A stretch of 64,000 nucleotides of DNA, from contig NZ_CP133017.1 in the NCBI RefSeq assembly GCF_030866765.1, forward strand, positions 528,501-592,500, read 5' to 3'. A model generated the notes under the pieces. The model did no database searches, was not told the DNA's origin, and saw nothing but the letters and a program-made list of their open reading frames with translations. Position 1 is the stretch's first letter; each line of letters starts with the position of its first letter. The stretch is from Paenibacillus silvisoli. Lineage in GTDB: Bacteria; Bacillota; Bacilli; Paenibacillales; Paenibacillaceae. Made by a program: the position numbers and the translations under genes. This document shows, one piece after another, positions 34,232-43,298 of the stretch.

Positions 34232-35572
34232 ATGAACGTTCGTGCAGCGAAGAAACTCCGTCCCTTGGCCTGTGCGGTGTTTGTGTTGACCATAGCCGCC
34301 GGCTGCAGTCCTAGGCCGAACGATGGGAGCCAAGACGATAAGGCAGCCGAACCGGCTTCGGCCGCTTCCGGGAAAGTAACGCTCAAAATGATGGAAAATT
34401 TGACGAATCCGCAGCGAACCGCGATTTTGAAGGACATGATCGCAAGCTTCGAGGAGGAGCATCCGAATATTCGCGTCGATCTTATTTCGCCGCCCTTTGA
34501 CCAAGCGGACGAGACGATCGGCACGATGCTGGCTGCAAAGGTGCAGCTGGATGTCGTTGAAGTGCGGGACGTCAATATTGCCGACTACGTGAGCAAGGAC
34601 TATATCGAGCCGTTGGATGCTTATGCCGCGACTTGGCACGATTTCGCAACCGTTGCGAACATTCCGCGCTCGGTCGGGATGGTGAAGGACAAGCTTTATT
34701 TTATTGCGAACGGCTTATACGAGCGTCAGCTTTATTACCGGAAGGACTGGTTCGACCAGCTCCATCTGACGCCTCCGGCAACATGGCAGGAGCTCTACGA
34801 AACGGCGGCCAAGCTGACGGACCCGGCAAACAATCGGTACGGCTTCTCCTTCCGCGGCGCAAAAGGCGGCAATTCCGTCTACGATACGATGATACGGACC
34901 TATAACGGCGAGCGAATGAAAGTGGATGACGGAGCCTTCCTCGTGGACGGCACGACGATTTATTCGTCGCCAGAAGCCCGGCAAGCGCTCGATCTGTTTA
35001 CGAGGCTCTATCAAGACGCGTCGCCTCCGGAATCGCTCTATTTCGGCTTCGAAGAGCAGGTCAATGCGTTTACGTCCGGCCAGACGGCGATTCTGCTGCA
35101 GGACTCCGACGTCATTCAGACGCTTCAGGCCAAAATGAAGCCGGGCGTATGGGCGACCGCGCCAATGCCGACAGGTCCGAGCGGAAAGGCGCTTATTACG
35201 GTCGGGGCGGCGGGCTGGGGCATTCCCGTCCAATCGAGCCATAAGGACGAGGCGTGGAAGCTGATCGCGTACCTCTCGAGCCCGCAGCAAAATATCGAAT
35301 TAGGCAAGAAGTACGGCCTCGTGCCGATTCATACGTTGGCGGCTTCCGATCCGTTCTTCATGACGGGCCCTTATCAGCCGCTGATCGAAATGACGAACAA
35401 CCCGGCTACCTACATCTACTACCGCCTCCCGATCGGCTATCCGAGCTACCTGGGCTGGGAGAAGGAGTCGAGAACGACGATACAGGAGATGCTGCTTGGC
35501 CGCGCGACGATCGAAGAGACGCTGGCGAAGTGGGATGCGTTCTGGAAGGAACAGCAGCGGCTCATGCAGTAG
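34232..35572 (+). CDS. Extracellular solute-binding lipoprotein, family 1
   Basis: The 446-residue product has a lipoprotein signal with lipobox IAAGC and lipid-Cys25, then a family 1 (sugar-type) binding-protein fold. Typical segments are FEEEHPNIRVDLI, LYYRKDWFDQL, YGFSFRGAKGG and GGAAGWGIP-like VGAAGWGIPVQSS. ATG 34232 has GGAAGGAGGG upstream. No permease or ATPase gene accompanies it. Its nearest partner is the sensor-GGDEF-EAL gene two bases upstream, so it is more likely to present ligand to that sensor than to feed a transporter, though sharing a distant permease is possible. Confidence 0.9.
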   Translation: MNVRAAKKLRPLACAVFVLTIAAGCSPRPNDGSQDDKAAEPASAASGKVTLKMMENLTNPQRTAILKDMIASFEEEHPNIRVDLISPPFDQADETIGTMLAAKVQLDVVEVRDVNIADYVSKDYIEPLDAYAATWHDFATVANIPRSVGMVKDKLYFIANGLYERQLYYRKDWFDQLHLTPPATWQELYETAAKLTDPANNRYGFSFRGAKGGNSVYDTMIRTYNGERMKVDDGAFLVDGTTIYSSPEARQALDLFTRLYQDASPPESLYFGFEEQVNAFTSGQTAILLQDSDVIQTLQAKMKPGVWATAPMPTGPSGKALITVGAAGWGIPVQSSHKDEAWKLIAYLSSPQQNIELGKKYGLVPIHTLAASDPFFMTGPYQPLIEMTNNPATYIYYRLPIGYPSYLGWEKESRTTIQEMLLGRATIEETLAKWDAFWKEQQRLMQ

Positions 35573-35610
35573 ATCAGTTCTGAGCTAGCCTTCGATATAT
35601 TTCTTTTTCC

Positions 35611-35640
35611 TGTCCGCCTGAAAGGGCGGACTTTCTTTTT
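35611..35640 (+). terminator. Rho-independent terminator
   Basis: GTCCGCC (35612-35618) pairs with GGCGGAC (35625-35631), loop TGAAAG, followed by TTTCTTTTT. It ends the GGDEF-EAL/binding-protein pair. Confidence 0.8.
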
Positions 35641-35654
35641 ATGTGAAATAATGG

Positions 35655-35715
35655 TTGACAGCAGGGCCGGAGCCGGAGTAGGATAGGTGCCATGTTGGAC
35701 AAGTAATCGTTTACA
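35655..35715 (+). promoter_or_regulatory. Promoter and CRE-like operator of the GH172 gene
   Basis: TTGACA (35655-35660), an 18-base spacer and TAGGAT (35679-35684) form a plausible SigA promoter. At 35702-35715 AGTAATCGTTTACA matches the catabolite-responsive element pattern TGWAANCGNTNWCA at 13 of 14 positions. It lies downstream of the promoter and so could act as a CcpA or LacI-type roadblock. Confidence 0.55.
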
Positions 35716-35747
35716 TTCTACTAATTAAGGATTAGGGAGCGTGCATC

Positions 35748-36833
35748 GTGTACAACTTTAACGGCTTGGATTTGGGAATCGGAAATTTGGCTCGATTATC
35801 GAATGCGAAGACAAGATCGATCAGCCCTGAAAATTTTACGGGCGAACCGGGCAAAGGCGGCATGGCCACGGAAGGCACGGGCGCAAACTGCGCGCGTGAT
35901 CTGGGCATCGGCTGGAAGGTATCGCCTTCGGTCGAAATCGCCGCCGGCGAGACGCTCACGATGGGCGAAATTGCCGGACCAGGCGCCATTCAACATATTT
36001 GGCTTACGTGCTTCCCGGGCTCGTGGCGGAATTTGATTTTCCGCATCTATTGGGACAACGAAGAGACGCCATCGGTGGAAGTGCCGGTCGGCGACTTCTT
36101 CTGCAATGGCTGGCAGGAGCGCTGCAACGTGAACTCCTTCCCGGTCGCGGTCAATCCGGCCGGCGGGATGAACAGCTATTGGCAAATGCCTTTCCGCGGC
36201 AACGCGCGTTTGACGATGGAGAACACGTCGAAGTCGGACAAGGCCGTGCTGTATTATCAAATCGACTACACGCTTACCGAGGTGCCGGAAGATATGGCTT
36301 ATTTCCACGCGCAGTGGAGAAGAAGCCATCCGGTCGCTTACAAGGATGTGCACACCTTAATTGACGGCGTTAAAGGTAAAGGGCATTACGTCGGCACGTA
36401 TCTGGCCTGGCAGGTGAACAATACGGGCTGGTGGGGCGAAGGCGAAATCAAGTTCTACATGGACGGCGACAGCGAATTCCCGACGATCTGCGGAACGGGG
36501 ACGGAGGATTACTTCGGCGGCGCATGGAACTGGGAGCATCCGCAAGGCCAATACGGCGTGTACTCGACGCCGTTCCTGGGGATGCACCAAGTGATCAAGC
36601 CGGACGGTCTGTACCGCAGCCAGCAGCGCTTCGGCATGTACCGCTGGCATGTGCAGGACCCGATCCGTTTCGAATCGGAGCTGCGCGTGACGATCCAAGA
36701 TTTGGGCTGGCGCTCCGGCGGCCGTTATTTGCCGCAGCAAAGCGACATCGCTTCGACGACCTTCTGGTATCAAGCGGAGCCGCATGCGCCGTTCCCGACG
36801 CTGCCGGGCAACGACGAGCGCGAAGTAATTTAG
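35748..36833 (+). CDS. Glycoside hydrolase family 172 (DUF2961) protein
   Basis: This is a 361-residue intracellular protein without signal peptide. It carries the DUF2961 hallmarks: GEIAGPGAIQHIWLT near residue 75, the jelly-roll segment LIFRIYWDNEETPSVEVPVGDFF, and GTGTEDYFGGAWNW near residue 245. Characterised GH172 enzymes act on fructofuranosyl or arabinofuranosyl linkages and assemble as multimers of beta jelly rolls. The GTG start at 35748 follows AGGGAGC. It appears to be a single transcription unit with its own promoter and a candidate catabolite-repression site. Confidence 0.9.
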   Translation: MYNFNGLDLGIGNLARLSNAKTRSISPENFTGEPGKGGMATEGTGANCARDLGIGWKVSPSVEIAAGETLTMGEIAGPGAIQHIWLTCFPGSWRNLIFRIYWDNEETPSVEVPVGDFFCNGWQERCNVNSFPVAVNPAGGMNSYWQMPFRGNARLTMENTSKSDKAVLYYQIDYTLTEVPEDMAYFHAQWRRSHPVAYKDVHTLIDGVKGKGHYVGTYLAWQVNNTGWWGEGEIKFYMDGDSEFPTICGTGTEDYFGGAWNWEHPQGQYGVYSTPFLGMHQVIKPDGLYRSQQRFGMYRWHVQDPIRFESELRVTIQDLGWRSGGRYLPQQSDIASTTFWYQAEPHAPFPTLPGNDEREVI

Positions 36834-36849
36834 TTTGTTATAGGGGAGG

Positions 36850-36882
36850 GAGCCGGCCTATGATGGGTCGGCTTCTTTGTTG
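36850..36882 (+). terminator. Probable weak terminator of the GH172 gene
   Basis: AGCCGGCC (36851-36858) pairs with GGTCGGCT (36866-36873) through one wobble and is followed by TCTTTGTTGT. The tail is only moderately T-rich. Confidence 0.5.
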
Positions 36883-36922
36883 TGGTATGATAATCTCATC
36901 CCAATCTTTGGAAGAGCAGGTG

Positions 36923-38221
36923 GTGCCTTTGCCTTCGCGAAAGTCGAGAGCATGGTTATGGAAATGGAGCGCTGCCGTCGCCGGCTATGCGGTCTTGATG
37001 GCTCTGTATGTCTGGTATACGTCGCCCAATAACGTGCCTGCCGCATACGTCGGGACGCCCGCCGATCCGGCTTCGTTTTTCAGTGCCGGACAGCTGAAGG
37101 ACAGCGCGGTGCTGAATGCGATGCGCAACTGGATCTTTTTTATGAGCGGGCCATGGGAATGGCTTATTTATGTGTTTCTGCTGTTCGGCGGCCTTGCCCG
37201 CTATTGGCGGGACGCGCTTGAACGACGGGGGCTGCCGATGATCGTGCGCTTTCCGATCTTCGTGCTGCTCGTCGATGCCGCTTCGTTCATTCTCTATTTG
37301 CCGCTGCGGGTGCTGAGTTACGGACTATCGAAATCGTATGGCATTACGACGCAGCCGGTGACGGGCTGGATCCGGGACAAGCTGGTCGCCTTCGGGGTCG
37401 GCTATGTGACGCTGCTCGCCGTTTCGGCGGTCGCGTTCTGGATTCTATCCCGCAAGGGCAGATGGTGGTTGAAGCTGTGGCTCCTCTCGGTGCCGTTTAC
37501 GGTGTTCATGATGTACGTGCAGCCGGTCGTGATCGACCCGCTGTACAATACGTTCACGAGATTGTCCGATCCGCAGCTGGAGGCGCGCATTCTGGAGCTG
37601 GCCGCGAAAGCGGATATTCCTGCGAATCGCGTCTATGAAGCGAACATGTCTGCCAAAACGAACGCGATCAACGCCTATGTGACCGGGATCAGTTCTTCCC
37701 TGCGCATCGTGCTGTGGGATACGACGTTGAAGCAGCTGACGGAACAGGAGATTTTGCTCATTATGGCGCATGAAATGGGGCATTACGTCATGCACCATCT
37801 GGAATGGAGCGCGCTCGGCGCCGTGGGCTCTTCGCTCGCCGTTATCGTGATCGGCGGCGGACTGTATACGTGGTGCATCCGGCGCTTCGGGGCGCGCGTC
37901 GGCATCCGCAGTCGTTCCGATATGACGGCGCTGCCGCTGCTGCTGCTGATCATCGCGGTGCTGTCCTTCGCGTCGCTGCCCATCAGCAATGCCGTCTCGC
38001 GCGGGGCGGAATCGGCCGCCGATGCGTATGCGATGGACCTGCTCGGTACCGCGGACGGCTCCATCTCGATGCAGCAGAAGACGGCGGTCGTTACGCTCAG
38101 CGACGTCAATCCGCCGCTGCTCGTGCGCTGGTTCCGGGATACGCACCCGAGCGACATGGAACGGATCATCGCGGCGATGAAGTTCGAGCAGACGCACAAA
38201 GGGGCAGGAGCGGATGAGTAG
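36923..38221 (+). CDS. M48 family membrane metalloprotease
   Basis: This ~432-residue membrane-embedded zinc protease is of the Ste24/HtpX class. The catalytic motif HEMGH (LIMAHEMGHYVMHHLEW) and third zinc ligand region ESAADAYAMDL are intact, as is the SAKTNAINAYVTG stretch before them. About five helices precede and follow. It resembles CAAX prenyl protease 1-type members and is likely to act in membrane protein quality control. The start is uncertain: GTG 36923 is chosen (GGAAGAG six bases before; a TATGAT -10 box lies at 36886-36891), with ATG 36887 or ATG 36860 as alternatives. It overlaps the next gene by 8 bases. Confidence 0.87.
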   Translation: MPLPSRKSRAWLWKWSAAVAGYAVLMALYVWYTSPNNVPAAYVGTPADPASFFSAGQLKDSAVLNAMRNWIFFMSGPWEWLIYVFLLFGGLARYWRDALERRGLPMIVRFPIFVLLVDAASFILYLPLRVLSYGLSKSYGITTQPVTGWIRDKLVAFGVGYVTLLAVSAVAFWILSRKGRWWLKLWLLSVPFTVFMMYVQPVVIDPLYNTFTRLSDPQLEARILELAAKADIPANRVYEANMSAKTNAINAYVTGISSSLRIVLWDTTLKQLTEQEILLIMAHEMGHYVMHHLEWSALGAVGSSLAVIVIGGGLYTWCIRRFGARVGIRSRSDMTALPLLLLIIAVLSFASLPISNAVSRGAESAADAYAMDLLGTADGSISMQQKTAVVTLSDVNPPLLVRWFRDTHPSDMERIIAAMKFEQTHKGAGADE

Positions 38222-38942
38222 CGGAAAGGGGCCGGTGGCGCTTTATTTGCTGAGCGGGTTGGCTACCGCGCCTCAGTTTATGGAGAGCTTTCGTGTCGCG
38301 CTGCATGCGTTGCTGGCACGGGAGGGCTATGAGGTTGAGGCGTCGGAGCTGCTGTTTCCGTATGGCGATTGGAGCCGGAACGTCGTGAAGCAAGTGTGCG
38401 AAATCGGCCTTGATATGCGGCTGAGCCCTCGGCGGGCTGGCCGATCCATCGGAGGCCGGCGGGCGGTCGCTTCGATCGCCGCGAGCCGTCTTCGGCGCGG
38501 CTGGCAGGGCGGCCGGACCATTCTGGTCGGCCACAGCGGCGGCGGCGTTGCCGCCGTGCATGCGGCGAAGCTGCTTCACGAGCAGGACGGCGGGGCGCCG
38601 GGTCCGGTCGTCATGATCGGCTCGCCGCGCTGCCGCATCCCCGCGGAGCTGCGGCCGTCGGTGCTGTTCGTGCATGCGGCCGGCGATTCCGCCGGCGCGA
38701 AGATTGCCGATTCCATCAGCCGGCTGGGCAGCTTCGGCGGCTGGGGAGGTTTCGGCGCCGCCGGCGGGGGACGGCTGTGGAAGCCGGACAAGCACGGACC
38801 CGCCGGGGCGTGCGGCGTGCCGATTATCGGCGGGCATGCGGATTATTTTCGCGAGCATGCGCCTTATACGAACGAGCTGGGCTTGTCCAACGGGTGGCTG
38901 ACGCTGCAGGCGGCCTGGAGCTGGCTGAAACAACGAATCTAG
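38214..38942 (+). CDS. Predicted alpha/beta hydrolase
   Basis: The 242-residue protein starts at ATG 38214, overlapping the M48 gene stop by 8 bases, which implies coupled translation. An LLSGLATAP segment lies near the start; the nucleophile elbow GHSGGGVAAVHAA and a late His in IIGGHADYFREH fit an alpha/beta-hydrolase triad. The middle is Gly/Arg-rich and poorly conserved-looking. Substrate unknown. No signal peptide is seen, so it probably works in the cytoplasm next to the membrane protease. Confidence 0.78.
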   Translation: MSSGKGPVALYLLSGLATAPQFMESFRVALHALLAREGYEVEASELLFPYGDWSRNVVKQVCEIGLDMRLSPRRAGRSIGGRRAVASIAASRLRRGWQGGRTILVGHSGGGVAAVHAAKLLHEQDGGAPGPVVMIGSPRCRIPAELRPSVLFVHAAGDSAGAKIADSISRLGSFGGWGGFGAAGGGRLWKPDKHGPAGACGVPIIGGHADYFREHAPYTNELGLSNGWLTLQAAWSWLKQRI

Positions 38943-39019
38943 CAAAAATAGGTTGCCGTTGGCGAGTTATTTTGCTATTTTGCATAGTAGAACCAAACAG
39001 CTGAGGAGGAGCAGGACGC

Positions 39020-39898
39020 ATGTTGATTGGAGCGGTTGAAGCAGGGGGTACCAAGTTTGTATGCGGTATCGGCAATGAAAAGGGCGAGATTCTGGAACGG
39101 GTGAGCTTTCCGACGGAGCAGCCGGAGAAGACGCTGGCGAACGTCATCGCTTATTTCCGCGATAAAAACGTAGAGGCAATCGGAGTCGGCTCGTTCGGCC
39201 CGATTAATATTGATCCGGCAAGCCCGCAATACGGCTATGTGACGACGACGCCGAAGCCGGGCTGGGGCAACTATCCGTTTCTGCCGGAGCTGCGCAAGGC
39301 GTTCGACGTCCCGATGGGCTGGGACACCGACGTGAACGCGGCGGCGCTTGGCGAAGCGACATGGGGCGCGGCGGCTGGCTTGGATAGCTGCTTGTACTAC
39401 ACGATCGGCACCGGTGTCGGCGTCGGCGTTTACGCGGAAGGCAAGCTCGTGCACGGGCTCGTTCATCCGGAAGGCGGCCATGTGCTGACGCGCCGGCATC
39501 CGGAAGATACGTACGAGGGCTTCTGCCCGTATCACGGCGACTGCCTGGAAGGAATGGCTGCCGGCCCTGCGCTGGAAGGCCGCTGGAAAGTAAAAGGAAG
39601 CGAGCTTGCGCCGAATCACCCGGCATGGGCGATGGAAGCTTTCTATATCGGACAAGCGGTGTCGAGCGCGGTGCTGCTGATGTCGCCGAAGCGGGTTATT
39701 CTCGGCGGCGGCGTCATGCACCAGGAGCATCTGTTCCCGCTCATTCGTGCAGAGGTACGCAAAAACTTGAACGGCTACGTCAGCGCGGAAGCGGTTCTTG
39801 ACGGCATCGACGCGTATATCGTTCCGCCGGGCCTTGGCGACAACGCCGGCTTGAGCGGCGCTTTGGCGCTCGGCTTGCGCGCGCTTGGCGCGAAGTAA
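39020..39898 (+). CDS. ROK family sugar kinase, fructokinase-like
   Basis: This is a 292-residue ATP-dependent sugar kinase. The N-terminal phosphate loop is VEAGGTKFVCGIG. The catalytic Asp lies in WDTDVNAAALGE. The zinc site typical of ROK kinases is HPEGGHVLTRRH with FCPYHGDCLEG. The sequence follows ScrK/GmuE-type fructokinases (family pattern KPGWGNYPF). ATG 39020 follows GAGGAGGAG. It is a single gene closed by a strong terminator; it could phosphorylate fructose or mannose released by nearby hydrolases. Confidence 0.92.
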   Translation: MLIGAVEAGGTKFVCGIGNEKGEILERVSFPTEQPEKTLANVIAYFRDKNVEAIGVGSFGPINIDPASPQYGYVTTTPKPGWGNYPFLPELRKAFDVPMGWDTDVNAAALGEATWGAAAGLDSCLYYTIGTGVGVGVYAEGKLVHGLVHPEGGHVLTRRHPEDTYEGFCPYHGDCLEGMAAGPALEGRWKVKGSELAPNHPAWAMEAFYIGQAVSSAVLLMSPKRVILGGGVMHQEHLFPLIRAEVRKNLNGYVSAEAVLDGIDAYIVPPGLGDNAGLSGALALGLRALGAK

Positions 39899-39913
39899 GC
39901 GCAGTAGTATAGG

Positions 39914-39947
39914 AAAACCCCCACGTTTTTGGACGTGGGGGTTTTTG
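39914..39947 (+). terminator. Rho-independent terminator
   Basis: CCCCCACGT (39918-39926) pairs with ACGTGGGGG (39933-39941), followed by TTTTTGG. Confidence 0.88.
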
Positions 39948-39971
39948 GCGTTGATTGGGGTTCGCGCGAGG

Positions 39972-40156
39972 CTAACGAACTCAGAAGCGCTTATTTGCCC
40001 GAAAATGCCGGTTTTCATGGGCCAACGAACTCAGGGAACGTTATTTGCGGCAAAATGGGCACAAACGCCGGTTTGGCGGACAAATAGCATCGCTGGAGTT
40101 CGTTAGCTCGTAAAAGGAACCGATTTCGCGGGAATAAGCGCTCTACGATTCGTTAG
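39972..40156. repeat. 185-bp quadripartite inverted repeat, copy 3
   Basis: Forward units start at 39972 (CTAACGAACTCAG) and 40022 (CCAACGAACTCAG). Inverted units end in TTCGTTAG at 40106 and 40156. The inner arms TTATTTG and CAAATAG are complementary. Length and spacing equal the other copies, but the arm sequence is of the GAACTC type rather than GGTTGCC. It lies in the convergent gap between the ROK kinase and TfoX-like genes. Confidence 0.9.
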
Positions 40157-40333
40157 CGCATATGGCGGGGCGGGGGGGAGGGCCTGCGGCACTCGCACTC
40201 GCCTGCGAATGGCCGAAAGTGCTCGGCCACTCGCGCCTTCGCGCTCACCAGCCAGAGCGAGTCACCAAGCCTTGCGCCGACGGAGCCAGCCGAGCGCATC
40301 TCGCCTCGCATACAGTGCCGCCGCGCCTTGCGC
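40157..40333. other. GC-rich intergenic DNA without recognised content
   Basis: The DNA between repeat copy 3 and the TfoX-like gene is rich in CGC/GCG steps and has a G-run (GGCGGGGCGGGGGGGAGGG). I see no gene, promoter or strong terminator in it. Confidence 0.5.
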
Positions 40334-40648
40334 CTACTCGTTCAGCGAGCGCACATAGTTCAGCGCGTCGCCGGACAGCGCCTCCCACTTGTCCGCATAT
40401 TGCGGCGGCACCTGGATCCAGCCGTTCATCTTCTTGCCCGGGGACGGCTCGAACAGGCCGGCGCCTTCCAGAGCGGCGGCGCCGTTGTCCGCCGGCAGCT
40501 TGAACACCATGTTGCCGCGGTGATACATGGCGAACGCTTTTTTGCCGATTTTCAAACATTTCGCGCCGAACATGCTGCCTTTCACGACGGCATCGCTCGT
40601 CACGAGCTGATCGCCGATTTCGTTATATTTCCGTTCAAACTCCGACAC
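40334..40648 (-). CDS. TfoX/Sxy N-terminal domain protein
   Basis: The 104-residue protein corresponds to the N-terminal half of TfoX/Sxy-like proteins (GSMFGAKCLKIGKKAFAMYHRGNMVFKLP, then MNGWIQVPPQYADKWEALS). In Proteobacteria the full-length protein promotes competence gene expression; stand-alone N-domains in Gram-positive bacteria have no proven role. The GTG start at 40648 has AAGGAGA about eight bases upstream. It lies 26 bases after the GH78 gene on the same strand and may be co-transcribed with it. Confidence 0.82.
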   Translation of the reverse strand: MSEFERKYNEIGDQLVTSDAVVKGSMFGAKCLKIGKKAFAMYHRGNMVFKLPADNGAAALEGAGLFEPSPGKKMNGWIQVPPQYADKWEALSGDALNYVRSLNE

Positions 40649-40674
40649 GGGAATCTCTCCTTCGTTATGTTTCG

Positions 40675-43083
40675 TTAGTTCATCTCGGCCGCAAGTTGCT
40701 TGCCGCTGTAGTTGCGGATGTCGACCGTCAGCTGCGGCGGCGCGGTCAGAGTGTAATGCAGCTCATCGCCCTGCACCTGCCACGCGAGCTCCACCGGCCC
40801 GAACGGGGTCGGCAGCTTGCCGCTGCACCGCTGCAGGTCCGTATCCGTAAACGAGATCGTCAATCGGTTGTTGTTCAAATCGAGCGACTCGATGCCAAGC
40901 GCATCCCGGTAGAGGCAGCGCACGACATGGGAAGCGAAGCCGTGGTTGCAGCTTGCGGTCGTCCGGTTATGCTCCCAGAGCGTCCCCGTCCGCTTCGCCA
41001 TTCCGCCGAAGAAGGCGGCGATCTCCTGCAGCAGCTGCGCGGAAGCGCCGGCTTGCGACAGCAGCTCCATCCGCAAGTAGTAGCCGATGAACGCGTTCGC
41101 CGGATGCACGCCGGAGATGTCGGCGATGGTCGGCTCGTCCGAACCGCGGCCGGGGCTGAAATCGTGCAGCAGGCTCGCGAACCAATTCCGCTGCTCCTGG
41201 GTATCGGCGATTCCGAAGAAGGCGGCATAATACTGGCACACCTCGGTGCGATGATCCGTCAGCTCGATTTCGCCGTCCGCATTTTCAATCGCCTGATCGA
41301 CAAAGAACTCCCCGTCGAAAGAGAACTCCCGCACGATCTGCTTCAGCGCAACCGCCTGCTCCGCGTAGTCAGGGCGGTCATAAAGGCGTCCTGCCGCTTC
41401 CAGAGCTCCCGCATAAAGCATGTTGGTCGGGAAGTTAATGCCGTTAACGAAGCTGTTCGCCTTCGACCACTCGATAAACACCCAGCTCTCTAAATTTTCG
41501 AGCAAGCCGAACTCGTTGCGGAAGCCTTCAAAATACCGCAAAAGCGCGTCTACCTTCGGCTCCAATGCAGCAATAAGCGTTTCGTCTCCGCCGCGATAGC
41601 GGTACTCCTCCAGCTGAAGAATGAACCAGAGCGCCCAGTTCGGAATGAACGTGCCGCCGTAGTGGTCGGCGGGATAGCACATCGGCAGCATCCCTTCCGG
41701 CAAATGCGCGAAGCGCTTCGGAAGCGCGAAGTTTTCGAAAAAGTTCTGCTCAATGACGGAGCCTCCCGTCAAATCCGCTTCCACGCGGGCGGTGAAGAAG
41801 CTGTCGCACAGCCAGCCGGCCCGTTCCCGGGAAGGGCAGTCCATGAAATTGTCGACCGCATTTTGCCGGAAGCTCTCCCGCGCCGCTTCGAATATCGCGT
41901 TCAGCTCGGCGTCGGAGCTGTCGAACGCGGCGCTGTCACTGTCGGGGTTCGCATACTCCCGCAGCCAGCAGGCCGTCAGCTCGCAGCCGCCCTCCAGCAC
42001 GATCAGCTTCATGACCTTCATCGTGTACGGTTCTATCGATTCGAACGCATACGAGCCGGGCTCGCAGTCCAAGTAAATGATATTGGAGCATTCCAGCCGC
42101 GTATGGTCGACGTCGCGATCCGTCATGATTTCATCGAACGTAAGCGCAATGCGCGAAGCGCTCTTGCAGGTAAACCGAAGGCCGAGAAAGCCGGACCGAT
42201 TGCGGTCAAACCCGAAGATCGACGCAGCCCGCTCGCCCAAATACATCGGCTGCCCCGCGTAAGCCCGGTCCGCATTCGCATGTTCATCCTCGTCGTAACG
42301 CTGCCAAGCCGTCGTCAGCTCGCCCAGCTCGTCGGTCGGAAGAAGCGAAAGCTCCTCCAGCGGGAACCCTTTCAGCTCCGGCCCAATGTCTAGCATTGCG
42401 CGGTCACGCCATGGGGCAGCGGCAGCCTCGCTTTTCGCCACCGTGCCTTCCGCCACGACAGCCACAGGAGAGACTTCGTCAAAAGCCGGATAGCTCGCTC
42501 GCCGCGGCAGCAGCAGCTTCTCTTCAGCCGCTTGCCACTCCGCCGGATCGGCCGGGAAAGCGTCGGCGTCCGTGCGCCAAGCATGAACGTCCGGACGCAG
42601 GCTGTACGCTTCAATGAATGGGCGCTGAAAGCTGTAGCGCTGCACCTTCCGCACGCGCTCCCGCAGCACGAACGCTTCGAAGCCGGCGCAGCTGCTATCG
42701 CCCGTTACGCCCGTAGCCGCTGCAACGCGGCCATTAAGCTCAATCTCCGCCTGCACGAAGGAAGGCTGATCCAGCGTGTAGAAGCTGTTGACGTTATAGC
42801 CCGCGACTTCGACCGCGACGATGTTTCCGCCGTCTTCGCGCAGCGACTCCGACGGCACCTGCCACTCATCGACGCGATAGTAGCCGTGCGGGCCGGCCGC
42901 CGGTCCATGGCCGAGAAAGCGTCCGTTGACGTAGACGCGATACCGGCAGGATGCGGTTATCCTTACGAGGCAGCGTGCATCGGCGGCGGAAACGGTATCG
43001 AACCGCGCCCGGAAGCCTCCGGTTATATTCATTTCCGTTTCCAAGCCGGCGGGCCAGATGGGACGGGCAAGTTGAAAGGCCAT
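40675..43083 (-). CDS. Family 78 glycoside hydrolase (alpha-L-rhamnosidase-like)
   Basis: The 802-residue intracellular protein has N-terminal beta-sandwich modules (RYRVYVNGRFLGHGPAAGP, an alpha-L-rhamnosidase N-domain pattern). An (alpha/alpha)6 catalytic domain follows, carrying the family sequence NFMDCPSRERAGWLCDSFF and the later NWALWFILQLEEYRYRGGD. The C-terminal beta domain ends LAWQVQGDELHYTL. This is the usual GH78 architecture, an enzyme removing terminal rhamnose, though members with other specificities exist. ATG 43083 has GAGGAGG nine bases before. It diverges from an unknown gene at 43299. Confidence 0.85.
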   Translation of the reverse strand: MAFQLARPIWPAGLETEMNITGGFRARFDTVSAADARCLVRITASCRYRVYVNGRFLGHGPAAGPHGYYRVDEWQVPSESLREDGGNIVAVEVAGYNVNSFYTLDQPSFVQAEIELNGRVAAATGVTGDSSCAGFEAFVLRERVRKVQRYSFQRPFIEAYSLRPDVHAWRTDADAFPADPAEWQAAEEKLLLPRRASYPAFDEVSPVAVVAEGTVAKSEAAAAPWRDRAMLDIGPELKGFPLEELSLLPTDELGELTTAWQRYDEDEHANADRAYAGQPMYLGERAASIFGFDRNRSGFLGLRFTCKSASRIALTFDEIMTDRDVDHTRLECSNIIYLDCEPGSYAFESIEPYTMKVMKLIVLEGGCELTACWLREYANPDSDSAAFDSSDAELNAIFEAARESFRQNAVDNFMDCPSRERAGWLCDSFFTARVEADLTGGSVIEQNFFENFALPKRFAHLPEGMLPMCYPADHYGGTFIPNWALWFILQLEEYRYRGGDETLIAALEPKVDALLRYFEGFRNEFGLLENLESWVFIEWSKANSFVNGINFPTNMLYAGALEAAGRLYDRPDYAEQAVALKQIVREFSFDGEFFVDQAIENADGEIELTDHRTEVCQYYAAFFGIADTQEQRNWFASLLHDFSPGRGSDEPTIADISGVHPANAFIGYYLRMELLSQAGASAQLLQEIAAFFGGMAKRTGTLWEHNRTTASCNHGFASHVVRCLYRDALGIESLDLNNNRLTISFTDTDLQRCSGKLPTPFGPVELAWQVQGDELHYTLTAPPQLTVDIRNYSGKQLAAEMN

Positions 43084-43298
43084 GAAAGGGTACCTCCTCG
43101 TTTAGTTGGCTTAGCTAAAAATCCCCAATAAGGTTTGTACAGCCAACGTAGCACACCCGTTTATAGGCGTCAATTAATGGAATTAAACAGGAGCGTTTAG
43201 GCGGATTATTTCGCTTCGGCGACATCATTTCGATTTTGCCAGGGTATACTCATTACAAGTCCAATATCCAAAAAAAACCAGAGCGAGAGAGGGATAGC

